From assembly GCA_020848905.1 (NCBI GenBank), contig JADLHG010000058.1, positions 1-49,153 on the forward strand: a stretch of 49,153 bases of DNA. The letters are read 5' to 3'. The stretch is from Deltaproteobacteria bacterium. Lineage in GTDB: Bacteria > Myxococcota_A > Polyangia > GCA-2747355 > JADLHG01. The notes beneath the pieces were generated by a model. The model was not told the origin of the DNA, searched no databases, and was given only the letters and a program-made list of their open reading frames with translations. The position numbers and the translations under genes are program-made. Positions 26,980 through 36,153 of this stretch are shown here, in pieces; within the stretch, counting starts at the first letter, position 1, and each line of letters begins with the position of its first letter.

Positions 26980-27717
26980 TCAGCGTCCTGGAACGTCGTC
27001 TGTACGCAGCTTCCCTCGAAGCTTCCAGCCCGTGTGCAGGAGCCAGGTTCGTGGCTCGCCGACTGTAGGCTCTCCCGAGGGCGGCACCGGCGCGACGTCC
27101 TTCCAGCCGCCTACGAGATAGCGCGCCGAGGAGCACGGATCGAGCTCGCGCCTGGGCACCCACTTGCCGCGCTGCGCGCAGTGCTTCCGTCGGTTTTGGA
27201 CCACATGGGCGACGGCGTGCCGGGTCTCGCTCGGCGTGCGCAAGATGCGCTGGTGGTAGCGGTCGGCGAAGACCCGCCCGTGCCGCCCGAGGCGGTCGTT
27301 GAGTCGCCGGGCGAGGCGAATCGCCAGCCCCCTGAGCCCCTTCATCAGGACGTCGCAGTCTTTGGCCTCGGTGATGAGGTGCAGGTGGTTCTTCTGGATC
27401 GAGTAGTGCGCGAGATTGAGCCCGTGGCAGCCGAGCGCCGCCCGAAATGCGGCCTCGATCACCCGGAGCTGCGGCTTGGCACGGAGGTTCGGCAGGTCTG
27501 ACACGACCTTCATCGTCACGTGCACCGGAAAACGGCTCGCGAGCCGCGGCCGCATCCGATGCGGCAGCCCGCTGCCCGGCTGTTTCTTCCGCCCCGCACC
27601 GATCCGCCCCCGCCGCACCGATCCGCCCCCGCCCCCCGCATGCGCCCACCGCCGCTCGCGCTCTTGCCCGCCTCCCGTCGCCAGGCCCGGCACCCTAGAC
27701 CGACGGTCTGCGATCAC
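26980..27717 (-). CDS. REP-associated (IS200-like Y1) transposase, probably degenerate
   Basis: The frame encodes up to 245 aa of a TnpA-REP/RAYT-type HUH endonuclease. Family features are the basic GAGRKK segment, then RFPVHVT, the metal-binding HLHLI (the HUH-type motif) and FADRYHQR. The helix expected to hold the catalytic Tyr (usually RYVxxNP) reads AVAHVVQNRRKH here, so the Tyr appears replaced by His. A 19-bp tandem duplication at 27596-27633 lies in the N-terminal part and would have shifted the frame upstream of it. The real start may be the ATG at 27555 (191 aa) or an internal GTG. I think it is a relic or domesticated copy. Confidence 0.72.
   Translation of the reverse strand: MIADRRSRVPGLATGGGQERERRWAHAGGGGGSVRRGRIGAGRKKQPGSGLPHRMRPRLASRFPVHVTMKVVSDLPNLRAKPQLRVIEAAFRAALGCHGLNLAHYSIQKNHLHLITEAKDCDVLMKGLRGLAIRLARRLNDRLGRHGRVFADRYHQRILRTPSETRHAVAHVVQNRRKHCAQRGKWVPRRELDPCSSARYLVGGWKDVAPVPPSGEPTVGEPRTWLLHTGWKLRGKLRTDDVPGR
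27596..27633. repeat. 19-bp tandem duplication in the transposase gene
   Basis: The unit GCACCGATCCGCCCCCGCC occurs twice without a gap (27596-27614 and 27615-27633). Nineteen is not a multiple of three, so the insertion changes the frame of the transposase N-terminus. Confidence 0.85.
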
Positions 27718-27782
27718 ACCCCGCTGGCCAGGCCGGTGGCCAGACCGATTGGCGCCGCGCCCTCCGCATGCGAAGGTGGCGC

Positions 27783-28763
27783 ATGCGCGTGCTCGTCACC
27801 GGTGGAGCCGGCTACGTCGGCAGCGTCGTGAGCGAGGAGCTCCTCGCCGCGGGTCACGAGGTGGTCGTCTACGACGACCTGAGCCGCGGCCACCGCGCGG
27901 CGGTCCCCCGACGGGCGCAGCTCGTCGTGGCAGACCTCGCCGACCGCGCGACGCTCGAGGCCACTCTGCGTTCGGCCGGCTCCGAGGCCGTGCTGCACTT
28001 CGCGGCGCTCATCGAGGCCGGCGAGTCGATGCGTGCGCCGGAGCGCTTCTTCCGCGTGAACGTGGCGGGGAGCCTGACCCTGCTCGAGGCCATGCTGGCG
28101 ACCGGCGTGGGCCAGCTCGTCTTCTCGTCCACGGCGGCGCTCTACGGCGACCCGGAGGAGCTGCCACTCCGGGAGTCCTCGCCCCTGCGCCCCACGAGCC
28201 CCTACGGCGCCTCGAAGCACATGGTCGAGGAAATGCTTTCCTGGTGGCATCGGGTCCACGGCCTGCGCTACGCGGCCCTGCGCTACTTCAACGCCGCGGG
28301 GGCCACGCCCGAGCGCGGCGAGGACCACCGCCCCGAATCGCACCTGATCCCGAACCTGCTCGAGGTCGCGCGCGGAGGACGCGCACACGCGACGGTCTTC
28401 GGCACGGACTATCCGACGGCGGACGGGACCTGCGTGCGAGATTACGTGCACGTCAGCGACCTGGCATGCGCGCACGTCGCGGCGCTCGAGGCGCTCGCGG
28501 GCGGCGACGGGCGGCTGATCTACAACCTGGGGAGCGGCACCGGCTTCACCGTGCGCCAGGTGATCGACGAGGTACGGCGCGTGACGGGGCACGCGATCCC
28601 CGTCGTGGAAGCGGCGCGGCGGCCGGGAGATCCGGCGGTCCTCGTAGCGAGCGCCGAGGCCGCGCAGCGCGAGCTCGGCTGGCGGCCGCAGCGCTCCAGC
28701 CTCGAAGCGATCGTCTCCTCCGCCTGGGCCTGGCGTCTCGCGCACCCCGACGGGTATCGCTGA
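27783..28763 (+). CDS. galE: UDP-glucose 4-epimerase
   Basis: This extended short-chain dehydrogenase/reductase (326 aa) interconverts UDP-glucose and UDP-galactose with tightly bound NAD. It shows the Rossmann motif TGGAGYVGS (6-14), the catalytic S116-T117 region (VFSSTAALYGDP) and the Y141-x3-K145 pair (SPYGASK). RYFNAAGA and CVRDYVHVSDLA are both typical of GalE. I chose the ATG at 27783, which begins at MRVLVTGG and has GAAGGTGG upstream; an ATG 15 bases earlier adds five unlikely residues. It supplies sugars for envelope glycans, which fits the two glycosyltransferases elsewhere in the window. Confidence 0.92.
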   Translation: MRVLVTGGAGYVGSVVSEELLAAGHEVVVYDDLSRGHRAAVPRRAQLVVADLADRATLEATLRSAGSEAVLHFAALIEAGESMRAPERFFRVNVAGSLTLLEAMLATGVGQLVFSSTAALYGDPEELPLRESSPLRPTSPYGASKHMVEEMLSWWHRVHGLRYAALRYFNAAGATPERGEDHRPESHLIPNLLEVARGGRAHATVFGTDYPTADGTCVRDYVHVSDLACAHVAALEALAGGDGRLIYNLGSGTGFTVRQVIDEVRRVTGHAIPVVEAARRPGDPAVLVASAEAAQRELGWRPQRSSLEAIVSSAWAWRLAHPDGYR

Positions 28764-28790
28764 TCGAAGAACCTCCGACGACGAGCGCGC

Positions 28791-30302
28791 TCACGGCGGG
28801 AAGAGAAAGCGCCAGTTATCGAGGAGCAGAAGCCCCGCCACGAGCACGTAGCAGACGAGCGCGACGAGCGGTCCGCCCACGGGTACGCTGCCCGCGCGGC
28901 GCTGCCCCGCGAGCCGGCGCAGCGCCCAAACGGCCAGGATCGGAAAGCCCAAGAGGCTCGCGAGGTAGATCGCGGTGGCCGGCGCGGCCAGGCGAAAGCG
29001 CTCGGCGAGCACGCTCCCCAGATTGGCCAGTCGAGAGACGCGCACCACGGGCCGCAGCTCGAGGTCGAGGGGGAGCGCGCGGTCTCGCTGCAGCGCGAAG
29101 AGACCGCCCTTCCAGGGGACGAAGGTCCAGTCCCCGAGGGTGTGGGCCTCGCGGGCCACGCGTCGCGCGGGACCGCTGCCCTTCGACAGGAGCAAGACCT
29201 GCTCGCTCCCCCGGACGCGAATCGCGGCGGTCAGCAGCTCCCCCGACGGCAGGCGGGTGCGAAACGCCTCCTCGGCGCCCCCTACGGCATGCCAGCCCAG
29301 CACCGGTCGGAGCGCTCCGCTCGGCTCGACGCGCTCGACGAGCGTCCGCCGCAGCTCGCCGAGAGCGGCTGGTCCTCCGTCGGCCAGCGGCTGAAGCGTG
29401 CCGCTCGCGTCCAGCCAACTCGTGGCCCAGCGCAGCACGAGGTCGTCGTGCTGAACCGTCGACGGCAGGACGAGGCACGAGCGCGCCCAGGCCGCGGTGC
29501 AGGTCACGGCGCCCAGCCGCGTGACCTTCGCCCCGTTGGCGAGCCAGTAACCGCGCAGGTCGAAGAGCACCACCCGCGCAGGGTCACCCGGCAGAGCCCC
29601 CATCGGGGTCCAGATCGTCACGCCGGGGGGATGCGCCGCGGGGAGGCGCACGGGCTCGAGCGGGCCCGCCTGCCCGTCCGCGGCGATGCGCAGGCGCTGC
29701 CCGGCGATCGGCGCGGTCGTGGTGGCCGCGAAGAGCTCGAAGCGCCGGGCCTTCGCATCGAAGGTGAGCGTGAGGGGCTCGCTGCCGTCCCCGTGGGCTG
29801 CGCTCCAGGCCCCGGGAAGTTCGCGCAGCACCGGTGACGCGTCCCCGAGGAGGGCGAGCTTCAGCCGGGTGCCGCGACGCGCGTCACGCTGCGGGACGAG
29901 CACGAGCAGCCGTCCCTCCCCGTAGGCGTGGAGCAGGCGTCCGAAGTGATCGCCCCCCGTAGCCTCGGCGAGGAGCGGACAGGTGAGAGCCCGCCCCGTG
30001 GCGAGCTCCACGCGACAGGCCCGCAGCACCAGGTGGCCGGTGCCGCGATAGCCGAGGAGGACGAACCAGGCCGTGCGCCCCGAGGGCTCCACCACGATCT
30101 TCACCGGGCGACCTACCGGCGAGCCCGAGTACCCGAGCTCCTCGAGGGGAGTGCCGGCCGGCGGCAAGCCGACGAAGAGAGCCGCGCTCACCGCGAAGGG
30201 CGCGAAGACCGCCGCGGCCAGGAGCAGCACCACGCCGAGCGCCGCGAAGCGACGACGGCGCGCGGGGCGATCATCGTCGGGCGCTGCGGGGGGCGAGGAC
30301 AC
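28791..30302 (-). CDS. membrane-anchored protein of unknown function
   Basis: The 503-aa product has an N-terminal membrane segment (about 20-45, FAALGVVLLLAAAVFAPFAV), a large extracytoplasmic beta-rich region (about 50-425) and two C-terminal membrane segments (about 435-460 and 475-497). The central region shows repeated short strands and Asp/Gly turns, perhaps a propeller, but no family signature. I chose the GTG at 30300-30302 because the protein begins sensibly there and a promoter-like pair stands immediately upstream. Convergent with galE. Confidence 0.62.
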   Translation of the reverse strand: MSSPPAAPDDDRPARRRRFAALGVVLLLAAAVFAPFAVSAALFVGLPPAGTPLEELGYSGSPVGRPVKIVVEPSGRTAWFVLLGYRGTGHLVLRACRVELATGRALTCPLLAEATGGDHFGRLLHAYGEGRLLVLVPQRDARRGTRLKLALLGDASPVLRELPGAWSAAHGDGSEPLTLTFDAKARRFELFAATTTAPIAGQRLRIAADGQAGPLEPVRLPAAHPPGVTIWTPMGALPGDPARVVLFDLRGYWLANGAKVTRLGAVTCTAAWARSCLVLPSTVQHDDLVLRWATSWLDASGTLQPLADGGPAALGELRRTLVERVEPSGALRPVLGWHAVGGAEEAFRTRLPSGELLTAAIRVRGSEQVLLLSKGSGPARRVAREAHTLGDWTFVPWKGGLFALQRDRALPLDLELRPVVRVSRLANLGSVLAERFRLAAPATAIYLASLLGFPILAVWALRRLAGQRRAGSVPVGGPLVALVCYVLVAGLLLLDNWRFLFPP

Positions 30303-30308
30303 GCGGGC

Positions 30309-30337
30309 ATGATGCCAAGCTGCCCCGGACGACGCAA
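30309..30337 (-). promoter_or_regulatory. candidate leaderless promoter
   Basis: On the minus strand TTGCGT (30337-30332) and CATCAT (30314-30309) are 17 bases apart. Six bases lead to the GTG at 30302. There is no ribosome binding site. Confidence 0.3.
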
Positions 30338-30536
30338 TCCGAGGACCGGCCCGCCGGCCCACGCGTTGCCCACGGCCGATTGCACGGCTGTCGAGCCTTC
30401 CGGCTCCGCGCCTCGGGTGGCCGCGCCCCAAAGGCACGGCGAAGGGTCGACTCGCTGCGATCAGCCCACGTTACGCGAGCACCGGAAGCGGCATGCCCCT
30501 TGCCCTTCAGGACGGCCGGAAAGGAGATCCACCACC

Positions 30537-31220
30537 ATGAGGCATCGCACTCCCCGGCTGCTTCGGATCGCACTTGCGACCCTCGTCCTCGGACTCGCCG
30601 GACCGGCCTTCGCGGGCGAGACCGAGCTCGCACGCATCAACCAGTGGCTGCAGGAGATCGGCGTGACCGGACCCGTGGGCGTGCTCCGAGAGGGCGTGGC
30701 CATCAGCGGCAAGCGCGTGAAGGAGATCGCGACCGCGAACGGCCAGAAGACGACCAGGGGCGCCCGCGGGATCCTCGAGGGCTTCGTCTCCACGGTGCAG
30801 GACTTCGCCCGCCAGGCCGACCGCGTGGACAACAGCGCCGGCTCGCTGACCTTCTACCGGGCCGGCGTGAAGATCGGCGTGATCAAGAAGGCGTTCATCT
30901 CGAGTCCCGTGGCGGCCGACTGGGCGGCGGTCAAGGCCAACGGCCGCGGCTTCGGCGTCTCCATCCTGCCGACCAACGTGGCCTCCGGAAGTCGCAGCCT
31001 CTTGGCGGTCCAGTACGCCGCGCAGGCCGGACAGAAGAACTTCGAGGAGGGGCGCCTCCACGTCGGTCGCAGCGAGACCTTCGCCCCCGACGGAACGGCG
31101 CGCGGAACGCGAGCCGGCCGCGCGTTCGTGAAGAGCAACGCCTACGGGCCAGACGGCTACTCCGTGCGCTCCATCGCCGGCGGCCGCACGCGGGTGACCC
31201 AGCCTCAGGGTTATCGGTAG
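30537..31220 (+). CDS. exported protein of unknown function
   Basis: This 227-aa protein has a clear signal peptide (about 1-27, ending GPAFA). The mature part is polar and lacks cysteines. It shows a helical first third (LARINQWLQEIG), then a beta-containing part with GSLTFYRAGVKIGVIKKA, and a Gly/Arg-rich end. No family recognised. The ATG follows AAGGAG at ten bases. It lies divergent from the membrane protein gene and 75 bp before the transporter gene. Confidence 0.68.
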   Translation: MRHRTPRLLRIALATLVLGLAGPAFAGETELARINQWLQEIGVTGPVGVLREGVAISGKRVKEIATANGQKTTRGARGILEGFVSTVQDFARQADRVDNSAGSLTFYRAGVKIGVIKKAFISSPVAADWAAVKANGRGFGVSILPTNVASGSRSLLAVQYAAQAGQKNFEEGRLHVGRSETFAPDGTARGTRAGRAFVKSNAYGPDGYSVRSIAGGRTRVTQPQGYR

Positions 31221-31259
31221 GCACGGCATAGCCCCGCCTCCGGAACAGCTCGCCCGCGC

Positions 31260-31289
31260 TTGACCCCTCCCCGCTCCCCGTGCGCTGAT
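31260..31289 (+). promoter_or_regulatory. candidate leaderless promoter of the MFS gene
   Basis: TTGACC (31260-31265) and GCTGAT (31284-31289) are 18 bases apart. Six bases lead to the ATG at 31296, and no ribosome binding site is seen. Confidence 0.38.
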
Positions 31290-31295
31290 GCGCGC

Positions 31296-32711
31296 ATGCC
31301 CGAGCTCGATCTCGCAGCAGCACCCGCCACGCCCTCGATCCTGCGCCAGATCGTGCAGCCCCTGCTCGATCTGCGACGCGCCCCGCAGGTCCTCTGGGGC
31401 GTGAACTACTCCTTCCTCCTCGACGGCCTGGCCTACTTCGGCATGCTGTCGCTCCTGGCCATGTTCTACAACAAGCAGATCGGGCTCACCGACGAGCAGG
31501 CGAGCCCGATGATCGGGGCGCTCACGGGCGGGATCACGATCTCGATGTTCTTTCTCGGGGGCCTCTCGGACCGCTGGGGTGTCCGGCGCTCGGTGCTGGT
31601 GGCGCTCCTGCTCCTCGTCGTCGGGCGGGCCGTGGTGGCGCTCGCCCCGACGCTCGGGCTGGCGAAGGGGCTCTGGGGTCCCGCGCACCTGCTGGTCCTC
31701 GGCGGAAGTCTGATCATGGTCGTGGGAAACGGCTTCTATCAGCCGTCGGTCTACGCCGCGGTCAGGCGCTTCTCGCCCGCCGAGCAGGCCCCCATGGGCT
31801 ACGCCATGCTCTACGCGCTCGCCAACCTGGGCGGCTGGCTCCCCACCTTCGTCTCGCCCCCGGTGCGCAAGAGCGCCGGCATCGGCGGCGTCTTCTGGGT
31901 CTACGTCGGGGTGAGCCTGGTCTCGCTCCTCGGCACGATCGCCCTGCTCACGCGGCGCGCCGAGAAACGCGCCCTCGACGCCGCGCGGCCGCCCGCTCTG
32001 GAGGGAGCCGCTACCGGCGCCCCGGTAGCGACGTCGCCAACGCCCGCGCGCGCCGCAGCTACGAGCCCCTTCGCGCGGGCCCTCGAATGGCTCAAGCAGC
32101 ACCCGCTCGCCGACGCCCGCTTCTCGTTCTTCATCTTCGCGCTCATCCCCGTGCAGACCCTCTTCGCGCTCTCCTGGCTCGCCCTGCCGCAGTACGTGGA
32201 ACGGGCCTACCGGGGCACCTGGGTGGGCGACAACTTCGAGGCCGCCACCAACCTGAACCCGATCCTGATCTTCGTGCTGGTGCCGATCTTCACCTCGCTC
32301 ACCCAGCGCGTAAGCGTCTATCGCCTGATGGTCGTGGGTACGCTCATCATGGCCCTGCCCACCTTTCTGCTCTGCGCCGGGCCCACGCAGTGGGGGCTCT
32401 GGAGCTTCATCGTGATCAAGACCATCGGTGAAGCCCTCTGGCAGCCGCGCTTCTACCAGCTCGCGGCCGAGATCGCTCCGCCGGATCGCGTGGGGGCCTA
32501 CATGGGCGTGGCGCAGTTCCCCTGGTTCCTGACCAAGGTGATCACCAGCTTCTATGCCGGTATCTTGTTAGCGCGCTACTGCCCGGAGCAGGGGCCGATG
32601 CGGACCGAGACCATGTGGGCCATCCACGGCGCCATCGCCTGCTCCTCGACGGTGCTCCTGCTCGTCGCCCGGCGGTGGCTCGCCGCGACGGTGAATCGCA
32701 CCGGCGCCTGA
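31296..32711 (+). CDS. major facilitator superfamily transporter
   Basis: The 471-aa inner-membrane protein has about 12 hydrophobic segments in two halves. A polar loop of about 60 residues (Ala/Pro-rich, about 220-280) lies between the halves. The cytoplasmic loop after the second segment carries GGLSDRWGVRRS, the MFS motif A. It shows some resemblance to peptide or sugar transporters of the superfamily, but the substrate cannot be assigned. The ATG at 31296 is preferred over an upstream GTG because hydrophobic segment one follows normally and a promoter-like pair precedes it. Confidence 0.82.
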   Translation: MPELDLAAAPATPSILRQIVQPLLDLRRAPQVLWGVNYSFLLDGLAYFGMLSLLAMFYNKQIGLTDEQASPMIGALTGGITISMFFLGGLSDRWGVRRSVLVALLLLVVGRAVVALAPTLGLAKGLWGPAHLLVLGGSLIMVVGNGFYQPSVYAAVRRFSPAEQAPMGYAMLYALANLGGWLPTFVSPPVRKSAGIGGVFWVYVGVSLVSLLGTIALLTRRAEKRALDAARPPALEGAATGAPVATSPTPARAAATSPFARALEWLKQHPLADARFSFFIFALIPVQTLFALSWLALPQYVERAYRGTWVGDNFEAATNLNPILIFVLVPIFTSLTQRVSVYRLMVVGTLIMALPTFLLCAGPTQWGLWSFIVIKTIGEALWQPRFYQLAAEIAPPDRVGAYMGVAQFPWFLTKVITSFYAGILLARYCPEQGPMRTETMWAIHGAIACSSTVLLLVARRWLAATVNRTGA

Positions 32712-32872
32712 GCCCGGCCGCGCTGCGCCGACCGGGGCGGACCTGCGAACGGTCGTTTGCGCTATTTTTCGGAGGACGGCTCCTCCATCCATCCGAGGGC
32801 GTCGCGCTTCCCTCCAGACCGCCGGAGTCTCGAGAAACGGTCCTGGCACACGCCGTGCTTTCTGGTGGCCGC
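32712..32872. other. 161-bp intergenic region
   Basis: A T-rich stretch (GCTATTTTTCGG, about 32760-32771) stands out from the GC-rich surroundings and may hold a promoter for the next gene. No clear -35/-10 pair and no gene were found. Confidence 0.35.
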
Positions 32873-34465
32873 ATGGACCGCCTACAACCAGATCTCGCTC
32901 GCGCCCATACGTCCCGGTTGGGCTGGCCTGCCCGCCTCCGCGCAGGTCTTCTGCCGGCCGCTCTCGTCGCCCTGCTCGTCGGCCCCGCGGCCCAGGCCGC
33001 GCAGCCGGGAAAGGCGCCACCGACGGACGGCAAGACGCAGCCCCGTCGCGTGAAGCTCACCGACCGCGCCTTCTACTCGAGTCCGGAGCGCCTCGAGCAG
33101 GCCGTGCAGTGGGCCAAGCACCACCTGAACGGCCCTGGACGCCGCCATGTCTCGGCCGCCGAGAGGGTGGAGCGCGTGGCCAAGGTGGCGCAAGAGGTCC
33201 TCGAGGCCTCGGCCTCGGGCAAGCTCGAGCTGGCCCTCGAACCGGCCCAGCGCGTGCGCCTCGCCCGACAGCTCCAGCACGTGCTCGACCGCGTGGAGCT
33301 CGAGCTGCGCGGAGGCTGGGCCGCAAGCCCGAGCGCCACGAACTGGGCCGTCACGCCGCATTTCCTGGGCGACGCCCTCCGACGCATCGCCCCCGAGGAT
33401 GCCGACCACCGGCTGCTTCTTCTCGAGCGGCTCGTCAGCTCGCGTCATCGGGACCGCACCATGAACTACGACCGAGTGCCCCGGCTCGTGGAAGATCTGC
33501 TCGCGCGCGTGGACGTCCCGGACGGGGCAACCGAGAAGCAGCTCCAGCACCGCGCACAGCAGATCCTCCAGAAGGCAGCGCCGATCGCGTTCTCTATGGA
33601 CGTGGCCCAGGCGCTGCTCACCATACGCGCGGCGGAGAAGGGACTGCGCCCCGGGTCTATCGAGCGACGGAGTCACGCCTGGGCTTCCGAGGCGCGCAAC
33701 ACGCTGCGCAGCTCCGGCGACCTCGTGGCCCCCGAGGTGCGCGGCAGCGACGCGAAGCTCGTGGCGCGCGTGCAGACCGAACGCATGCGGCTCCTCACCC
33801 GCTGGCTCGACGCGGTGGTGTCGGAGGTCCAGCTCAGCAAGGCGGCGGCGAAGGGACCGCTCACGGGACTGCACCTCCGCGCGGCGGTGCGCAACCTCGA
33901 CGAGGTCCTGGCCGAGCGCGTCGTGCGCGACACGGCGTGGACGCCGCAGGCGACCGCGGCGCGGCGGAAGACCCAGGCGGTGCGACGCGCCCTGCTCTCT
34001 CGCTTCACCGAGCAGTCCACGGCACAGCTCGCGGTGGCCCGGGCGAAGGCCGCACAGGGCGACGCCTTCCAGGAGCTCTGGGCCCTCGCGGAGCCCTTCG
34101 TCGGCCTCGCCTACCACGACAGCTACGCGCGGCTGCCGGCCGAGCACGAGAAGCCGTGGGTCTCGCTGCTCCGGACGAGCCTCCTCAAGCTGGTCGCGAA
34201 GCGGACCACCGATACGACGGCGCTCCTCAGGGCGGTCAAGGAGGCCACGGAGCAGGGGCGCCCGCTCGAACCCGAGCTTCGGGAGCGCGTACGGAATCTG
34301 ATCAGCAACGGGGGGCTGGCCGAGAAGGGGGTCTATGACCTCAGCCGCGTCGACATCGACGTCGCAATCGCCAACGAACGCTTCACGGCGCTGGTCGAGA
34401 AGCTCCGTTCGGCCAACGAGGCCTACTGGGTCAAGGTGGAGCTGCCTCGCACGCGCGCGAAGTGA
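32873..34465 (+). CDS. large exported helical protein of unknown function
   Basis: This 530-aa protein has a basic N-terminus and signal peptide (about 20-45, ending AAQAA). The mature part is almost wholly alpha-helical and rich in Arg, Ala, Leu and Glu, with no cysteines and no recognisable motif. Helical repeats such as VERVAKVAQEVLEAS and LARQLQHVLDRVELEL suggest long amphipathic bundles. The frame stays open upstream; I chose the ATG at 32873 because it gives the signal peptide. It is convergent with the ahpF gene. Confidence 0.62.
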   Translation: MDRLQPDLARAHTSRLGWPARLRAGLLPAALVALLVGPAAQAAQPGKAPPTDGKTQPRRVKLTDRAFYSSPERLEQAVQWAKHHLNGPGRRHVSAAERVERVAKVAQEVLEASASGKLELALEPAQRVRLARQLQHVLDRVELELRGGWAASPSATNWAVTPHFLGDALRRIAPEDADHRLLLLERLVSSRHRDRTMNYDRVPRLVEDLLARVDVPDGATEKQLQHRAQQILQKAAPIAFSMDVAQALLTIRAAEKGLRPGSIERRSHAWASEARNTLRSSGDLVAPEVRGSDAKLVARVQTERMRLLTRWLDAVVSEVQLSKAAAKGPLTGLHLRAAVRNLDEVLAERVVRDTAWTPQATAARRKTQAVRRALLSRFTEQSTAQLAVARAKAAQGDAFQELWALAEPFVGLAYHDSYARLPAEHEKPWVSLLRTSLLKLVAKRTTDTTALLRAVKEATEQGRPLEPELRERVRNLISNGGLAEKGVYDLSRVDIDVAIANERFTALVEKLRSANEAYWVKVELPRTRAK

Positions 34466-34504
34466 ACCTGGCCACGTTGGCCGCACGGCCCTTCCGGCCG
34501 CGCC

Positions 34505-36070
34505 CTACCCCGCCCGCATGCGGTCCTCGAAGGCCGTCAGGGCCGCCTTAGCCCCCTCCCCCATCGCGATCACGATCTGCTTGAAGGGCACCGTCGTCAC
34601 GTCGCCGGCCGCGTAGATCCCCGCCACGCTCGTGCGGCCGCGCGCGTCCACCACGATCTCGCCGTGACGGTTGGTCTCGAGGAGCTCCTTGACGAGCTGG
34701 CTGTTCGGCACGAGGCCGATCTGCACGAAGACCCCGTCGAGCGCAACCTCGCCGGCCTCGTTCGTGTGGCGGTCGCTGTAGCGGAGCGCCGTCACGCCGT
34801 CGCCGTTGCCCACCACCTCGGTGGTGCGCGCGTTCAGGATCACCGCCACGTTCGGCAGCGTCTTGAGCTTCTTCACCAGCACGGCGTCGGCCTTGAGCGC
34901 CTCGAGGAACTCGACCAGCGTGACGTGCGAGCAGATGCCGGCCAGGTCGATCGCCGCCTCGACGCCCGAGTTGCCGCCGCCGACCACCGCCACGCGCCGC
35001 CCCTTGTAGAACGGGCCGTCGCAGTGCGGGCAGAACGCGACGCCTCGGCCGAGGTGCTCCTTCTCGCCGGGAACGCCGAGCTCCCGCCAGCGGGCTCCGG
35101 TAGCCAGGATCAGCGCGTCGGCAGTGAGCACCTCGCCCCCCGCCAGGCGCACTTCCTTCCGCTCTCCGTCGAGGATCTCCAGCACCTTGCGGTGCTCGAG
35201 GAGCTCCACGGGGTAGGCGCGCAGGTGCTGCTCCAGGTCGGCGGCCAGCCGCTTGCCCTCGGTGTACTTCACGGAAACCAGGTTCTCGATGCCGAGCGTC
35301 TCGCGCACCTGGCCCCCCACCGTCTGGGTGACCATGGCGGTGCTCAGCCCCTTGCGCGCGGTGTAGATCGCCGCCGAGCAGCCGGCCGGGCCGCCGCCCA
35401 CGATCACCACGTCGAAGTGCCTCGCCGCCGGGACCGCCGCGGCGCCGGCTTCCCCGACGGGGGCGGGGGCGCTGCCGAAGTGCTCCTCCAGGCGATCCAG
35501 CAGCTCGGCCAGAGAGCCGCGCCCGACGTGCAGAAGCTTGTCCCCCGCGTAGACCGTGGGCACCGCCTGGATACCGAGCCGCTCGACCTCCTCCTCGACG
35601 AGGCCGCCGTCGATCATGGTGTGCCGCAGGTCCCCGTGGAGCAGCGCCATCACGTTCAGGGCCTGCACCACGTCGGGGCAGTTCGTGCACGAGAGCGACA
35701 CGTAGGTGCGAAGGTCGATCGGCCCCTTGAGCGCCTTCACCCGCCGCGCGATCCCCTCGTCGGGGAGCTTCCCCTTCCCGTCGGCGTTCAGCACCGCGAG
35801 CACGAGCGAGGTGAACTCGTGTCCGCCGGGGACGCCGCGAAAGCGCACCCCCGTCGCGGCACCGCCGCGCAGGAGATCGAACTGCACTACCGGCTGCTCG
35901 GGCCCCTGCTCGACCAGGTGGAGCTTCGGGCTGGCCGACGCGAGGCCCTCGAGCAGGCCCCGCAGCTCGGCCTGCTTGTCGTGGGCGCTCGGAAAGAGCG
36001 CGAAGGTGTACTCCGCGGCGAGCGACGAAAAGTGCGTTCGAAGCTGCTCCAGAAGCGCGTCGTCTAGCAT
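34505..36070 (-). CDS. ahpF: alkyl hydroperoxide reductase subunit F
   Basis: This FAD-dependent disulfide reductase (521 aa) recharges AhpC with electrons from NAD(P)H. The N-terminal tandem thioredoxin-like part (about 1-205) carries C128 and C131 (SCTNCP). The FAD motif GGGPAG is at 225-230, the redox-active pair C347/C350 (FCPHCDGP) follows, and the NAD motif GGGNSG is at 364-369. A closing GIYAAGDVT region contacts FAD. All catalytic pairs are present and the length matches the family. It lies 115 bp downstream of ahpC on the same strand with a strong hairpin between them. Confidence 0.95.
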   Translation of the reverse strand: MLDDALLEQLRTHFSSLAAEYTFALFPSAHDKQAELRGLLEGLASASPKLHLVEQGPEQPVVQFDLLRGGAATGVRFRGVPGGHEFTSLVLAVLNADGKGKLPDEGIARRVKALKGPIDLRTYVSLSCTNCPDVVQALNVMALLHGDLRHTMIDGGLVEEEVERLGIQAVPTVYAGDKLLHVGRGSLAELLDRLEEHFGSAPAPVGEAGAAAVPAARHFDVVIVGGGPAGCSAAIYTARKGLSTAMVTQTVGGQVRETLGIENLVSVKYTEGKRLAADLEQHLRAYPVELLEHRKVLEILDGERKEVRLAGGEVLTADALILATGARWRELGVPGEKEHLGRGVAFCPHCDGPFYKGRRVAVVGGGNSGVEAAIDLAGICSHVTLVEFLEALKADAVLVKKLKTLPNVAVILNARTTEVVGNGDGVTALRYSDRHTNEAGEVALDGVFVQIGLVPNSQLVKELLETNRHGEIVVDARGRTSVAGIYAAGDVTTVPFKQIVIAMGEGAKAALTAFEDRMRAG

Positions 36071-36153
36071 GGGCTGCCTCCCCAGGTCGAAGTGCCGGGG
36101 AAGATAGCACGGCGAGAGGGCGCGGACGGGCGAGGCGCTTGAAGGCGAGGCGC

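Noticed and set aside
26975-26987. Palindrome GACGC-TCA-GCGTC as a transposase terminator
   Set aside because: The stem has only five pairs, includes the stop codon in its loop and lacks a T-run.
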